From: Streptomyces tsukubensis
GTDB lineage: Bacteria; Actinomycetota; Actinomycetes; Streptomycetales; Streptomycetaceae
Direction: 5' to 3'
DNA: 64,000 bases
Assembly: GCF_009296025.1 (NCBI RefSeq)
Contig: NZ_CP045178.1
Coordinates: 2,418,001 to 2,482,000, forward strand
Part shown: positions 51,756 through 63,878 of the stretch, piece after piece
Position numbering within the stretch: position 1 is the first letter of the stretch
How the letters are laid out: the number at the start of each line of letters is the position of its first letter
The notes under the pieces: model-generated
What the model was told of the DNA's origin: nothing
Database searches by the model: none
What the model saw: only the letters and a program-made list of their open reading frames with translations
Translations under genes and position numbers: made by a program

Positions 51756-52650
51756 ATGACCTCACCCCCCCCGGCCCACCCCCCAGCAATCCGCCCTGCA
51801 CCACGTCACCGGCCTCGCCACAGGCCCGGCGCTGGACCCGTCGCACCGTCTGACGCTCAACTTCCACCCCGACCGTGCCACCCATGGCGTACAACTGCTG
51901 GCAGCTCTCGCCGAAGGCGGGGTCTATCGGTCGCAGTTCGTGACCGGTACGAGCAACGGTGGGCTCACCGCCCGTCCAGGGGGCGACAGGTGGCGGTGGG
52001 AGAGCCGTATTTTCGGCGGGGCCTATGACGGGGCGGCCGGTAGCGAACGTCCCGTCTACGGGGCGCTGAACTACCGCGGGGCGCCCGTGGGCGCGGCCCC
52101 CCGCTTCGGCTCCGCGCACTTCCGGCTGGCGGCCTCGGCGCTGGAGCGGGCCACGTTCTGCTATCCCGACAGCGCCGCTGAGCCCACGGACTTCGGTGTC
52201 GCCGCGCGTATGGGGCTCATCGAGCTGGCGGAGGCCGCGCGTCGGGACCAGCGTGTCGATCACCTGGACGACTACATAGAGGCGCAGGTGCACGGGCCCG
52301 TCGTCGTCGCACGTGACGTCGAGGCCCTGGTCCTCGACCCGTGCTATCGCGGTACGGAGGTGGAGGAGGCGGCCCGCGCGCTGCCGTGCCCGCTGGAGTG
52401 GCACGGTGGATACCGGCTCTCGGTGCGGGAGTTGCGGCTCCACCCGGAGTACCGGGGCGCCCGCATCACCGAGTTGGGCGCGCTGATAGCGGAGGGCGGG
52501 CGGCTCGACCCCGCCGTCATCGGGGCGGCGGTGCACGGCGGGGCGTACGAGCCGCAGGACCTGAAGAAGGTCTGGCACTGCCTGGCGCGGTTCGGCCGCC
52601 CGGGTGCCCCGCTCGACTCGCCCCTCAGGACGGCGTCCGCGCCTGCGTGA
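51756..52650 (+). pseudogene. DUF3626 family protein with a frame break in a poly-C run
   Basis: From about 51784 the translation is continuous and family-like: SALHHVTGLATGPALDPSHR, LTLNFHPDRATHGVQ, GTSNGGLTARPGGDRWRWES, FGSAHFRLAASALERATFCY, ending at 52650. No ATG, GTG or TTG start precedes that block in frame. The only suitable start, the ATG at 51756, is one base out of phase, separated by a run of eight C at 51765-51772. Removing one C would give MTSPPRPTPQQSALHHVTGL. So the gene is either frameshifted, phase-variable or affected by a sequencing error. Function unknown. A GTG at 51940 inside the domain would give a truncated protein. It overlaps the convergent terB-like gene by 26 bases. 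Confidence 0.8.
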
Positions 52651-53395
52651 GCAGCCGCGTCACCTCGCCGGTGTCGATGTCGAGCGCCGCGCCCACCGTC
52701 GTCAGCACCTCGTGTTCCGCCGGCGTGTAGGGGCCGTCGGCGAGGGCGATGCGGGCGCCCTGGAGCAGGATCGATTCGCGGCCGGGCTGGGCGAGGTGCG
52801 GGGCGATCGGGTCCAGCGCCTCGTGGAGCTCTATACCGAGGGTCACGGAGGGGGCGTCGGTGCTGGCGCCCGCCATCCGCCCGGTGTCGGCGGCGAGCCC
52901 TTCCACGAGGGCGGCGAGCTGTTCGTCCGTACAGTCCTCGAAGCCGGCGGCGCGCACCGCGCAAGCCGCCGTTTCGAGCGCCGTACGGGATTCCGTTCCG
53001 CCGGCGAAGAGCACGGCGAGCGCGACGGTGTGCACCGAGTCGCGGAGCATCGCCGCGAACTTGCGTGTGGTCGGATGGTCGAGCACGTCCGTCGTGAAGT
53101 GCCCCTCGCAGTCCGCGCAGGCGACGACAGGGCCCGCGGTGCCGCGCGGCAGCAGCGGCAGGCCGACCACGGCGAGGCGCCTGCGGCCGGTCATCCGCTG
53201 GTAGTTGCGGTCGCCGCCGCAGCCGGGGCAGAAGAACTCGCCGTCCCCGACGGCCGTCCACGCGACGCGTACGCCGAAGAGGCGCGCCCTGCGTTCCGGG
53301 ATCTTCGACGCGTGGATCCCATGTGTGCGCTTCCCGGTCCCGGCCGTTCCCGTTTCCCGGCCGTCCCGTCCGCCTTGCCCGCCCATTGGCAGCAC
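52625..53395 (-). CDS. TerB family tellurite-resistance-like protein with zinc ribbon
   Basis: 256 residues. GGAGGT five bases before the GTG fixes the start. The N-terminal third carries two CxxC pairs (FFCPGCGGDRNY and VACADCEGHF) that form a zinc ribbon. The C-terminal part (about 115-250) is a helical TerB-like domain, with FAAMLRDSVHTVALAVLFAG and ILLQGARIALADGPYTPAEH. TerB-like domains are tied to metal or stress responses, but tellurite resistance itself is not implied. Its 3' end overlaps the convergent DUF3626 gene. Confidence 0.87.
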   Translation of the reverse strand: MLPMGGQGGRDGRETGTAGTGKRTHGIHASKIPERRARLFGVRVAWTAVGDGEFFCPGCGGDRNYQRMTGRRRLAVVGLPLLPRGTAGPVVACADCEGHFTTDVLDHPTTRKFAAMLRDSVHTVALAVLFAGGTESRTALETAACAVRAAGFEDCTDEQLAALVEGLAADTGRMAGASTDAPSVTLGIELHEALDPIAPHLAQPGRESILLQGARIALADGPYTPAEHEVLTTVGAALDIDTGEVTRLLTQARTPS

Positions 53396-53572
53396 GTAGC
53401 ACCTCCGTCACACCGCGGCAACGCTCCGTTGCGTTCGGCTCCACTCCGCTTCGGCACTCTGCTGTGAGAATCCGGATACGGAGCAGCCGCGTTGGCGTGA
53501 TGTTAGCCACAGCGACGGGGCGGCGTCAGCACCCAGTACGGGGACCGCTACGTCTTCTGGCCGGTATACGAC

Positions 53573-53608
53573 GTGGCCCCGCCCCGCCGTGCGGCGGGGC
53601 GGGGCCAC
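53573..53608. terminator. leuA terminator
   Basis: GTGGCCCCGCCCCGC / GCGGGGCGGGGCCAC, a perfect 15-bp stem with a 6-base loop, 20 bases beyond the leuA stop. Confidence 0.9.
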
Positions 53609-53627
53609 GAAAGCACCGGTCAGGGGG

Positions 53628-55505
<1,878 letters not shown>

Positions 55506-55510
55506 TACGA

Positions 55511-55558
55511 CTACAGACCCTCGCCGCGGCAGCTAAGAAGAAGCAGCCCGAAACGCAT
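55511..55558 (-). CDS. leuA leader peptide
   Basis: A 15-codon frame reads MRFGLLLLSCRGEGL and stops with TAG, about 95 bases upstream of leuA. Four consecutive Leu codons (CTG CTT CTT CTT), two bearing rare T-ending choices repeated, are the mark of ribosome-mediated attenuation: scarce leucyl-tRNA stalls the ribosome and favours read-through into leuA. Confidence 0.88.
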   Translation of the reverse strand: MRFGLLLLSCRGEGL

Positions 55559-55723
55559 GATGCTCCGCACAGTAACCGAGCCCCGCCGCGTGCGTCGGCC
55601 CGTTTCAGTATGCGGGATCATCATGTGCGCTCCGTAAACATATCTGGGTGATCTATCCCTCTATCTCACTAATCTTGAACACGAGGGGTGACATAACGAT
55701 GGCGCAGTGCCACATTGCTTGGC

Positions 55724-56806
55724 ATGACAGCCACGACCGATCCCCACGACAGCGACAGCGGGCACGTGTTCTGCACGATCATCCCGCCGCACCTCCTCGA
55801 CCACCTGAGCCAGTCCGACAATGCCCGCAGGGCCGAGGCGGCCCGTCGCACCCTGGACGTCGACGCTCAGGCACGTACCAGGCGCCACGATTTCGCCGTC
55901 GCCACCAAGCGCGCCTCCCTGGTGGCTCCGGTGGCGGACGCCAACCCCGAGCGCACCGTCTATGACGCGCAGCACCGCACGACACTGCCGGGAAAGAAGG
56001 TCCGCACCGAGGGCCAGCAGCAGGTCCAGGACGTCTCGGTCAACAGGGCGTACAACGGACTCGGCGCCACGTTCGAGCTGTACCTGAAGGTCTACGGCCG
56101 CGACTCCATCGACGGCCACGGCCTGCCCCTGCACGCGAGCGTCCATTACGACCGGGAGTACAACAACGCCTTCTGGGACGGCAAGCAGATGGTGTTCGGC
56201 GACGGGGACGGGGACATCTTCCTCGACTTCACCATCCCCGTCGACGTCATCGGCCACGAACTGACCCACGGCGTCACCCAGCACACCGCCAACCTGAGGT
56301 ATCAGGGCCAGTCGGGCGCCCTCAACGAATCGTGCTCCGACGTCTTCGGTTCCCTGATCAAGCAGTACTCGCTCCACCAGCGCGCCGACGAGGCCGACTG
56401 GCTGATCGGGGTCGGGCTGCTCGCCCCCGACGTGGAGGGCGAGGCCCTGCGCTCCATGAAGGCGCCCGGCACGGCCTACGACGACGACGTACTCGGCAAG
56501 GACCCGCAGCCCGCGACGATGGACGACTACGTCGACACGGAGGAGGACCAGGGCGGCGTCCACATCAACTCCGGTATTCCCAACCACGCGTTCTACCTGT
56601 TCGCCACCGAACTGGGCGGCTACGCCTGGGAGAAGGCGGGACAGATCTGGTACGACGTGCTGACCGGGGGCGACCTGACCAAGACCGCCACGTTCGCCGA
56701 CTTCGCACGCCTCACCGTGGCCGCCGCCGGCGAGCGCTTCGGCCAGGGCGCGGAGCACGACGCGGTCGTCAAGGCATGGTCCCAGGTCGGGGTCCCGACC
56801 TCCTGA
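55724..56806 (+). CDS. Protealysin-like M4 metalloprotease without signal peptide
   Basis: 360 residues, thermolysin family. There is no signal peptide; the N-terminus has the short propeptide with FCTIIPPHLLDHLSQ, matching the PPL-type precursor motif of protealysin. The zinc and catalytic motif is DVIGHELTHGVTQHTANL, with the third ligand Glu in GALNESCSDVFGSL and later GGVHINSGIPNHAFYLFA including the catalytic His. The Ca-binding DGDGDIFLDF and C-terminal TFADFARLTVAAAG are family-like. The ATG at 55724 was chosen; no strong ribosome site precedes it. The next gene, 31 bases on, looks like its inhibitor emfourin. It probably acts inside the cell or on release. Confidence 0.92.
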   Translation: MTATTDPHDSDSGHVFCTIIPPHLLDHLSQSDNARRAEAARRTLDVDAQARTRRHDFAVATKRASLVAPVADANPERTVYDAQHRTTLPGKKVRTEGQQQVQDVSVNRAYNGLGATFELYLKVYGRDSIDGHGLPLHASVHYDREYNNAFWDGKQMVFGDGDGDIFLDFTIPVDVIGHELTHGVTQHTANLRYQGQSGALNESCSDVFGSLIKQYSLHQRADEADWLIGVGLLAPDVEGEALRSMKAPGTAYDDDVLGKDPQPATMDDYVDTEEDQGGVHINSGIPNHAFYLFATELGGYAWEKAGQIWYDVLTGGDLTKTATFADFARLTVAAAGERFGQGAEHDAVVKAWSQVGVPTS

Positions 56807-56837
56807 CAGCGGGCCCCGCGGGGAGTAGACAGGAAGC

Positions 56838-57104
56838 ATGCGTATTCAGGTCACACGCACGGGAGGTCTGGCGGGCATCAAGCGACAGGCAGCCGTGGAC
56901 ACCGCGGTGATGCCCGATGCCCCCGACTGGCACGCCCTCGCCGACGACGCCTTGAAGGAGGGCCCGGGTGGGCCACCGCTCGGCGTACCGGACGGCTTCC
57001 ACTACGAGATCACGGTGGACGGCGAGAGCATTCACACCGCCGAGCCCAGACTGTCGGAGGCCCAGCGGCAGCTGGTGGCTCGCGTACTCAAAGAAGGTGA
57101 GTGA
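56838..57104 (+). CDS. Emfourin-like protealysin inhibitor
   Basis: 88 residues: MRIQVTRTGGLAGIKRQAAV, DTAVMPDAPDWHALADDAL, GFHYEITVDGESIHTAEPRL and SEAQRQLVARVLKEG. Size, the start with a strand followed by TGGLAG, and its place directly after an M4 protease gene match emfourin, the protein inhibitor of protealysin-like proteases. GGAAG precedes the ATG. It would keep the co-expressed protease inactive in the cytoplasm. The call rests on resemblance and context. Confidence 0.83.
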   Translation: MRIQVTRTGGLAGIKRQAAVDTAVMPDAPDWHALADDALKEGPGGPPLGVPDGFHYEITVDGESIHTAEPRLSEAQRQLVARVLKEGE

Positions 57105-57142
57105 GGGGACCGGAAGAGGGACCACGAGGGACCACGGGCCTT

Positions 57143-57179
57143 GGGGCCCGCGCCGGCCACGAAGACCCGCGCGGGCCCC
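57143..57179 (+). terminator. Terminator of the protease/inhibitor operon
   Basis: GGGGCCCGCGC / GCGCGGGCCCC, 11-bp perfect stem, 38 bases after the inhibitor stop; further GC hairpins follow to 57215. Confidence 0.75.
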
Positions 57180-57261
57180 TGTCCGTCCCCGGGGCCCGGG
57201 GACGGGGGTACGGGGGTAAAACACGTCTCGCCGCCCGGCCTCTTCCGCTTGAATGGCCGCC

Positions 57262-58089
57262 ATGGCCCATGGTGACCCCTCTCTGACCGCGCTGGAGTCC
57301 TACTACGACTCCGCACCACGTTCCGCGGCCCGCGCCGAGGCGTTCGGACCTCTGACCTTCTTCGTGCGGGAGGCGGCACGCGGGGGCGCGGGCTTCCCGT
57401 TCTACGCCCGCCCGGCACACGGCTGGACCGGACGGCCCGCCAACGCGCTGGATGTCGTACGGGTGCGGGCGCGCCAGCGGGAGTTGGGATTGCCCGAGGC
57501 CTTCGAGTGGGTCGAGGAGACCACGCCGCACCTGCGGGCCGCCGTGGAGGACGCGGGGCTCGTCACGCACGCCCACCCGCTGATGGTTCTCGACCCAGGC
57601 GCCGTCCTGCCCGATCCGCACCCGCTGGTCAGGCTGGTGGACGCCGACGATCCCGCGCTGCCGGGGGCGCTGGCCGTGCCGTACGTGGCCTTCGCCGCGC
57701 CAGGGACCTCGGTCGGTGCGGCGGGCGCGGAGGAACTCGCCGCGCGGGTCCTCGCGCAAGCGGACGACGGCACCGTGCCGGCCGCCGCAGAGCGTATCCG
57801 CGCGGGCATGACGGGGCTGGCCGCCGCGGTCGAGGGCGGCGGCGTCCTCTCGTCCGGCCGCCACAACCCGGTGGGCGACGTCTCGGAGATCGTCGCGGTG
57901 GGCACCCTGCCGGCGGCCCGCCGCAGGGGCCTCGGACTCGCGGTGACCGCGGCCCTGGTGGCGGACGCGCGGGCCCGCGGCGTCGCGACGGTGTTCCTGT
58001 CGGCGGACGACGACCAGGTGGCGAGGGTGTACGCGAGGCTCGGGTTCGTCACCGTGGGCACGGCGATGATCGCCGAGCCCGCGCCCTGA
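57262..58089 (+). CDS. GNAT family N-acetyltransferase
   Basis: 275 residues from the ATG at 57262 (an in-frame ATG at 57253 is also possible). The C-terminal GNAT domain (about 150-275) has VSEIVAVGTLPAARRRGLGL, the acetyl-CoA-binding Q/RxxGxG/A variant, then AVTAALVADARARGVATVFL and VARVYARLGFVTVGTA. The N-terminal half is unassigned. The acceptor substrate is unknown. It stands alone between the protease operon and the convergent era gene. Confidence 0.9.
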   Translation: MAHGDPSLTALESYYDSAPRSAARAEAFGPLTFFVREAARGGAGFPFYARPAHGWTGRPANALDVVRVRARQRELGLPEAFEWVEETTPHLRAAVEDAGLVTHAHPLMVLDPGAVLPDPHPLVRLVDADDPALPGALAVPYVAFAAPGTSVGAAGAEELAARVLAQADDGTVPAAAERIRAGMTGLAAAVEGGGVLSSGRHNPVGDVSEIVAVGTLPAARRRGLGLAVTAALVADARARGVATVFLSADDDQVARVYARLGFVTVGTAMIAEPAP

Positions 58090-58263
58090 CGTCCCGCCGG
58101 GCACCGAGCGCCGGGGCGGGGTTCAGGCGTCCGCCGGGCCCGGACGCCCGCCGTCCGCCCGGAGGGGGCGGCGGCGGGCAGCACGGCCGGGCGACGGCGG
58201 GCGCCACGGTGAAACGGCGGCGAGCGTCACGGTGAGCCCGGGGCACGGCCTCGCTCGGAAAGG

Positions 58264-59259
58264 TCAGAACCCGAGGCGCCTGAGCTGCTTGGGGTCGCGC
58301 TGCCAGTCCTTGGCGACCTTGACGTGCAGGTCGAGGAAGACCGGCGTGCCGAGCAGGGCCTCGATGTGGCGGCGGGACTTCGTGCCCACGTCCTTGAGGC
58401 GCTTGCCCTTGGGGCCGATCACGATCCCCTTCTGGCTGGGGCGTTCGATGAAGAGGTTGGCGTGGATGTCGAGCATCGGCTTGTCGGCGGGGCGGCCCTC
58501 GCGCGGCAGCATCTCCTCGACGACCACCGCGATGGAGTGCGGCAGCTCGTCGCGTACGCCTTCGAGGGCGGCCTCCCGGATCAGCTCGGCGACCATGACC
58601 ATCTCGGGCTCGTCGGTGAGGTCGCCCTCGGGGTAGAGCGGCGGGCTCTCCGGCAGCAGCGGGACGATCAGGTCGGCGAGGAGCGTGACCTGCTCGCCGG
58701 CCCGGCCTCCGGCCTCCGCGTCACTGGCCGTCTCCCTCTCGGCGCCCACGGCGGAGACAGGGATGATCTCGGTCCACTCGAAGCCGAGCTCCTTGGCGAC
58801 CTGGTCCACCGCGATGAGCTGCTCGGCGAGCTGCTTGCCGTCGACGAGGTCGGTCTTGGTGACGATCGCGATCTTCGGGGTCTTCTTGATCCCCGCGAGT
58901 TCCTTGGCGATGAATTTGTCGCCGGGGCCGAGCTTCTGGTCGGCGGGCACGCAGAAGCCGATGACATCGACCTCGGCCCAGGTGGTGCGGACGACGTCGT
59001 TGAGGCGTTCGCCGAGGAGGGTGCGCGGCTTGTGGAGCCCAGGGGTGTCGACCAGGATCAGCTGGGCCTCGGGGCGGTGCACGATCCCGCGCACGGTGTG
59101 CCTGGTGGTCTGCGGCCGGTTGGAGGTGATCGCGACCTTGGTCCCCACCAGCGCGTTGGTCAGGGTCGACTTGCCCGCGTTCGGCCGGCCGACGAAGCAC
59201 GCGAACCCCGCGCGATGCGGGACCTGCGAGGCGGGCGTTGAGGAGGAATGATCGCTCAT
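58264..59259 (-). CDS. era: GTPase Era
   Basis: Ribosome-assembly GTPase that binds the 3' end of 16S rRNA. 331 residues from the ATG at 59257-59259. GTPase motifs are G1 [16 protein letters not shown]2/switch [12 protein letters not shown]3 [14 protein letters not shown] and G4 VTKTDLVDG. The C-terminal KH domain has [21 protein letters not shown] short acidic insert with [12 protein letters not shown] lies between G5 and the KH domain. Part of the conserved phoH-ybeY-CNNM-era neighbourhood. Confidence 0.97.
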   Translation of the reverse strand: MSDHSSSTPASQVPHRAGFACFVGRPNAGKSTLTNALVGTKVAITSNRPQTTRHTVRGIVHRPEAQLILVDTPGLHKPRTLLGERLNDVVRTTWAEVDVIGFCVPADQKLGPGDKFIAKELAGIKKTPKIAIVTKTDLVDGKQLAEQLIAVDQVAKELGFEWTEIIPVSAVGAERETASDAEAGGRAGEQVTLLADLIVPLLPESPPLYPEGDLTDEPEMVMVAELIREAALEGVRDELPHSIAVVVEEMLPREGRPADKPMLDIHANLFIERPSQKGIVIGPKGKRLKDVGTKSRRHIEALLGTPVFLDLHVKVAKDWQRDPKQLRRLGF

Positions 59260-59381
59260 GCGGTCCATTCTCCCCGATCCCCGGAGCACCCGGTACCTGC
59301 GTACGCTCAAGGAACCGCCCGGCAGGCCGCTTCCCACCGGCCACGCCCCGCCCGCGCGGGGCGGAATGCCACAATGGCCAC

Positions 59382-59879
59382 ATGAGCAGCAACGTCTTTT
59401 TCGACATCACCATCGACGACCAGCCCGCGGGCCGGATCGTCTTCAAGCTGTACGACGACGTCGTACCCAAGACGGCTACGAACTTCCGTGAGCTCGCCAC
59501 CGGCCAGCACGGTTTCGGTTACGCCGAGTCCAGCTTCCACCGGGTCATCCCGCAGTTCATGCTCCAGGGCGGTGACTTCACCCGCGGTGACGGCACCGGC
59601 GGCAAGAGCATCTACGGGGAGAAGTTCGCCGACGAGAACTTCAAGCTCAAGCACGACAAGCCGTTCCTGCTGTCGATGGCCAACGCCGGCCCCGGCACCA
59701 ACGGCTCGCAGTTCTTCATCACCACCGTCGTCACCTCGTGGCTGGACGGCAAGCACGTCGTCTTCGGCGAGGTGGTCGAGGGCGAGAAGCTGGTGCAGCA
59801 GATCGAGTCGCTCGGTTCGCAGAGCGGCCGCACCAAGGGCAAGATCACGATCGCCGCGTCCGGCGTCGTCGAGGCCTGA
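59382..59879 (+). CDS. Peptidyl-prolyl cis-trans isomerase, cyclophilin type
   Basis: 165 residues, cytoplasmic (no signal). Catalyses proline isomerisation in protein folding. Start ATG at 59382. Active-site residues are in [20 protein letters not shown] (Arg, Phe, Gln), [20 protein letters not shown] and [15 protein letters not shown]. It is the only plus-strand gene in this cluster, transcribed divergently from era. Confidence 0.96.
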   Translation: MSSNVFFDITIDDQPAGRIVFKLYDDVVPKTATNFRELATGQHGFGYAESSFHRVIPQFMLQGGDFTRGDGTGGKSIYGEKFADENFKLKHDKPFLLSMANAGPGTNGSQFFITTVVTSWLDGKHVVFGEVVEGEKLVQQIESLGSQSGRTKGKITIAASGVVEA

Positions 59880-59919
59880 CGGTCCACGCTGGGCGGGGCC
59901 CCGCCCCGTCCGCGCCACC

Positions 59920-59958
59920 GGGCGCGTCCCCCGGCCTCACGGCCCGGGGGACGCGCCC
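59920..59958. terminator. Terminator between cyclophilin and cytidine-deaminase-like genes
   Basis: GGGCGCGTCCCCCGG / CCGGGGGACGCGCCC, a 15-bp perfect stem with a 9-base loop, in a convergent gap. Confidence 0.85.
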
Positions 59959-60022
59959 GTCCTTCGTCCTTCCTCGCGCCGCTCTCCGTAGGGGCGCTGT
60001 TCTCTGTCAGGCGCCGGTCTCC

Positions 60023-60394
60023 TCAGGCCCCCGCCGACCCGGCCTTCGCCGTCACCGACTCGCGCAGGGACCCGTCCGGGCCCGCGAGCAGTACCGGCGT
60101 GCCGGTCCCGCCCAGGTCCCCCACCGCCGCGAGATCCGCCGCGGGGAGCGTCCCCGCGGCGGAGACGACCGCCGCGGCCTCCAGGGACTCCGCGCCGCTG
60201 GCCACGGCCATGGCGACGGCCGTACGCAGCGCGCTCAGCTTGAGTGAGTCGAGGTCGACGGTGCCCGCCACGTAGGTGCGTCCCGTCTCGTCCCGTACGG
60301 CGGCCCCCTCGGGCACACCGTTACGGGCCCGCGCGCTGCGCGCCAGAGTGATGATCTTGCGGTCCTCGGGGCCGAGGTCGGCACTGTCTGTCAT
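60023..60394 (-). CDS. Cytidine deaminase-like protein lacking the zinc motifs
   Basis: 123 residues from the ATG at 60392-60394: MTDSADLGPEDRKIITLARS, ARNGVPEGAAVRDETGRTYV, LKLSALRTAVAMAVASGAES. The fold order matches the small cytidine deaminases found next to era in Streptomyces. However, the catalytic His/Cys-Ala-Glu and Pro-Cys-x-x-Cys motifs are absent and the protein contains no Cys, so zinc catalysis is not expected. It could be a structural or regulatory relic. Confidence 0.8.
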   Translation of the reverse strand: MTDSADLGPEDRKIITLARSARARNGVPEGAAVRDETGRTYVAGTVDLDSLKLSALRTAVAMAVASGAESLEAAAVVSAAGTLPAADLAAVGDLGGTGTPVLLAGPDGSLRESVTAKAGSAGA

Positions 60395-60579
60395 GCGCCC
60401 GAGCATACGGAAACCGGTTACGCGGGGGTCGGCGACCTCGGCGCACGGCCGACGCGGGCCACGCCCGCCTCGACGCACGGCCACCTCGCCCCACCCCGCC
60501 GACGGCCGGGGACAGCCGGGGAGAGCCCCAGACGGCAGGGGAGAGCCACGGACGGCCAAGAACGGCTACGACCGGCCGA

Positions 60580-60933
60580 TCAGGGCCGGTCGAGTCGGAG
60601 CCGTTCCGCCTTCGGGAGTCCCGCGACCACCAGGTCGTACGAGTCCTCGATGAGTTCACGGACCAGACGGCCGGGCAGCGGCCCGACCGTCACCGTGTTC
60701 CAGTGGCGCTTGTTGAGGTGGTAGCCGGGGATGATCTCCGGGTGCGCCGCCCGCAGCCCGACGGCCTCGTCGGGGTCGCACTTGAGCGAGACCGTCAACG
60801 GCTCCCCGTCCAGATCCGTGAGGGCGAAGACCTTGCCGCACACCTTGAAGACCGAGGTCGTGGGGTTGAACGGAAACTCCTCCACGGCCGCGTTGAACGA
60901 CAGGCAGAACTTCTTCAGCTCTCCTGGTTCCAC
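60580..60933 (-). CDS. MmcQ/YjbR family DNA-binding-fold protein
   Basis: 117 residues with the CyaY-like fold of this family: FCLSFNAAVEEFPFNPTTSV, KVCGKVFALTDLDGEPLTVS, IIPGYHLNKRHWNTVTV and LIEDSYDLVVAGLPKAERLR. The GTG at 60931-60933 has GAGGAGGAG located within the end of the upstream CNNM gene, 6 bases apart, so the two are coupled. Function unknown. Confidence 0.92.
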   Translation of the reverse strand: MEPGELKKFCLSFNAAVEEFPFNPTTSVFKVCGKVFALTDLDGEPLTVSLKCDPDEAVGLRAAHPEIIPGYHLNKRHWNTVTVGPLPGRLVRELIEDSYDLVVAGLPKAERLRLDRP

Positions 60934-60939
60934 CCGTAC

Positions 60940-62232
60940 TCACTCCTCCTCGGCGGGGGGCGCCCCGATCGGCTCGACCAGTACCGTCACGATCTTGTTG
61001 CGGCGGCCCGCCGAGGATTCCGCGGTCAGCCGCAGCTCGCGGCCGTCGGGGAGGCTCACGACCGCGGAGGCGTCCGCGATCGGGACCCGGCCGAGTGCCT
61101 TGGCGAGCAGCCCGCCGACGGTCTCCACGTCCTCGTCGTCGAAGGCGTCCAGGCCGTACAGCTCGCCCAGGTCGCCGATGTCGAGCCGGGCGGTGACCCG
61201 GTAGCGGTCGCTGTCGAGCTTCTCGACGGGCGGCAGCTCACGGTCGTACTCGTCGGTGATCTCCCCGACGATCTCCTCAAGGATGTCCTCGATGGTGACG
61301 ATGCCGGCCGTGCCGCCGTACTCGTCGACGACGACGGCGACATGGCTGCGCTGCTGCTGCATCTCGCGCAGGAGGTCGCCCGCGTTCTTCGTGTCGGGCA
61401 CGAAGGAGGCGGGCCGCATCGCCGTCGAGACCAGCTCGGACTCGGCGTCCCTGCTGATGTGCGTCTTGCGGGCCAGGTCCTTCAGATAGACGATGCCGAC
61501 GACGTCGTCCTCGCTCTCACCGGTCACGGGTATCCGGGAGAACCCGGAGCGCAGCGCCAGGGTGAGGGCCTGCCTGATGGTCTTGAAACGCTCGATGACG
61601 ACGAGGTCGGTGCGTGGCACCATCACCTCGCGCACCAGCGTGTCACCGAGCTCGAAGACGGAGTGCACCATACGGCGCTCCTCGTCCTCGATCAGCGACT
61701 CCTTCTCCGCGAGGTCCACCAGCGCCCGCAGCTCCGCCTCGCTCGCGAACGGGCCCCTGCGGAACCCCTTGCCGGGAGTGAGGGCGTTGCCGATGAGGAT
61801 CAGCAGCGGCGGGATGGGGCCCATGATCTTCGCCAGCGGTACGAGGACGTACGCGGCTGCCGTCGCCGTGTTCAGCGGGTGCTGGCGGCCGATGGTGCGC
61901 GGGGAGACCCCGACGGCCACATAGCTGACCAGCACCATGACGGCGATGGCGACGACCAGAGCGGCCCAGGTCTGGTCGAACCCCTTCACGCACGCGTACG
62001 TCACGAGGCTGGCCGAGGCCATCTCGCAGGCGACCCGCACCAGCAGGGCGACGTTCAGATAGCGGGTGGGGTCACCGGCGACCCGGGCGAGCTTCGCGTT
62101 GCCCCGGCGGCCCGAGCGCACCGCTTCCTCCGCGCGGAAGCTGGAGACGCGGGCGAGCCCCGCCTCGGCGCAGGCGGCGAGCCAGGCGACGACGACCAGC
62201 AGGACGGCGCCGATCAGCAGGGGCGCGCTCAC
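60940..62232 (-). CDS. CNNM/HlyC-CorC family membrane protein
   Basis: 430 residues. The N-terminal DUF21/CNNM transmembrane domain (about 1-170, four hydrophobic segments, starting [20 protein letters not shown]) is followed by two CBS domains (about 205-335, with [49 protein letters not shown]) and a C-terminal CorC/HlyC domain (about 345-430). Family members are implicated in Mg2+ or Co2+ transport. It starts 4 bases inside the end of ybeY and continues into yjbR, one operon. Confidence 0.94.
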   Translation of the reverse strand: MSAPLLIGAVLLVVVAWLAACAEAGLARVSSFRAEEAVRSGRRGNAKLARVAGDPTRYLNVALLVRVACEMASASLVTYACVKGFDQTWAALVVAIAVMVLVSYVAVGVSPRTIGRQHPLNTATAAAYVLVPLAKIMGPIPPLLILIGNALTPGKGFRRGPFASEAELRALVDLAEKESLIEDEERRMVHSVFELGDTLVREVMVPRTDLVVIERFKTIRQALTLALRSGFSRIPVTGESEDDVVGIVYLKDLARKTHISRDAESELVSTAMRPASFVPDTKNAGDLLREMQQQRSHVAVVVDEYGGTAGIVTIEDILEEIVGEITDEYDRELPPVEKLDSDRYRVTARLDIGDLGELYGLDAFDDEDVETVGGLLAKALGRVPIADASAVVSLPDGRELRLTAESSAGRRNKIVTVLVEPIGAPPAEEE

Positions 62233-62726
62233 GAGACGGTGGGCGCCGGCGAGGGACCGGTCATGCCCTGCTCAGCGCGCCAGCCGTCGACGATCGCCGA
62301 CTGGAGGCCGAACATCTCGGCCTTCTCGTCCGGTTCCTCGTGGTCGTATCCGAGGAGGTGCAGCACTCCGTGGACGGTGAGGAGCTGGAGTTCCTCGTCC
62401 ATGGAGTGCTGCGTCTCGGCCTCTTCGCCCTGGCGTTTGGCGACCTCGGGGCAGAGGACGATGTCACCGAGGAGTCCCTGCGGGGGCTCCTCCTCGTCCT
62501 TCGACGGAGGACGGAGTTCGTCCATCGGGAAGGACATGACGTCGGTGGGCCCCGGCAGGTCCATCCACTGGATGTGCAGCTGCTCCATGGCGTCGCCGTC
62601 CACGACGATCACCGACAGCTCGGAGAGCGGGTGGATACGCATCCGCGTGAGTGCGTAGCGGGCGACGTCGAGAATCGCCTGCTCGTCCACGTCGGTTCCT
62701 GATTCGTTGTTGACATCGATCGACAT
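62229..62726 (-). CDS. ybeY: Endoribonuclease YbeY (rRNA maturation factor)
   Basis: 165 residues. The zinc-binding H3xH5xH motif reads [17 protein letters not shown]. The substrate-side motif is [14 protein letters not shown], with [13 protein letters not shown]. YbeY processes the 3' end of 16S rRNA and monitors ribosomes. The C-terminal ~20 residues extend beyond the usual end. Lies between phoH (15 bases upstream) and the CNNM gene. Confidence 0.96.
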   Translation of the reverse strand: MSIDVNNESGTDVDEQAILDVARYALTRMRIHPLSELSVIVVDGDAMEQLHIQWMDLPGPTDVMSFPMDELRPPSKDEEEPPQGLLGDIVLCPEVAKRQGEEAETQHSMDEELQLLTVHGVLHLLGYDHEEPDEKAEMFGLQSAIVDGWRAEQGMTGPSPAPTVS

Positions 62727-62740
62727 GGTGCTCGCCGGCT

Positions 62741-63805
<1,065 letters not shown>

Positions 63806-63878
63806 GGGCCGGCACTGTGGCCTGCACATACCTCCCGTTGCAGGGTTCTCGCCGCTCGACAACCTCTGGTCACCCAGC

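Noticed and set aside
60703-62658. 651-codon open frame on the plus strand across yjbR, the CNNM gene and ybeY
   Set aside because: Crosses three well-supported minus-strand genes and has shadow composition (Asp/Gly/Val/Arg-rich).
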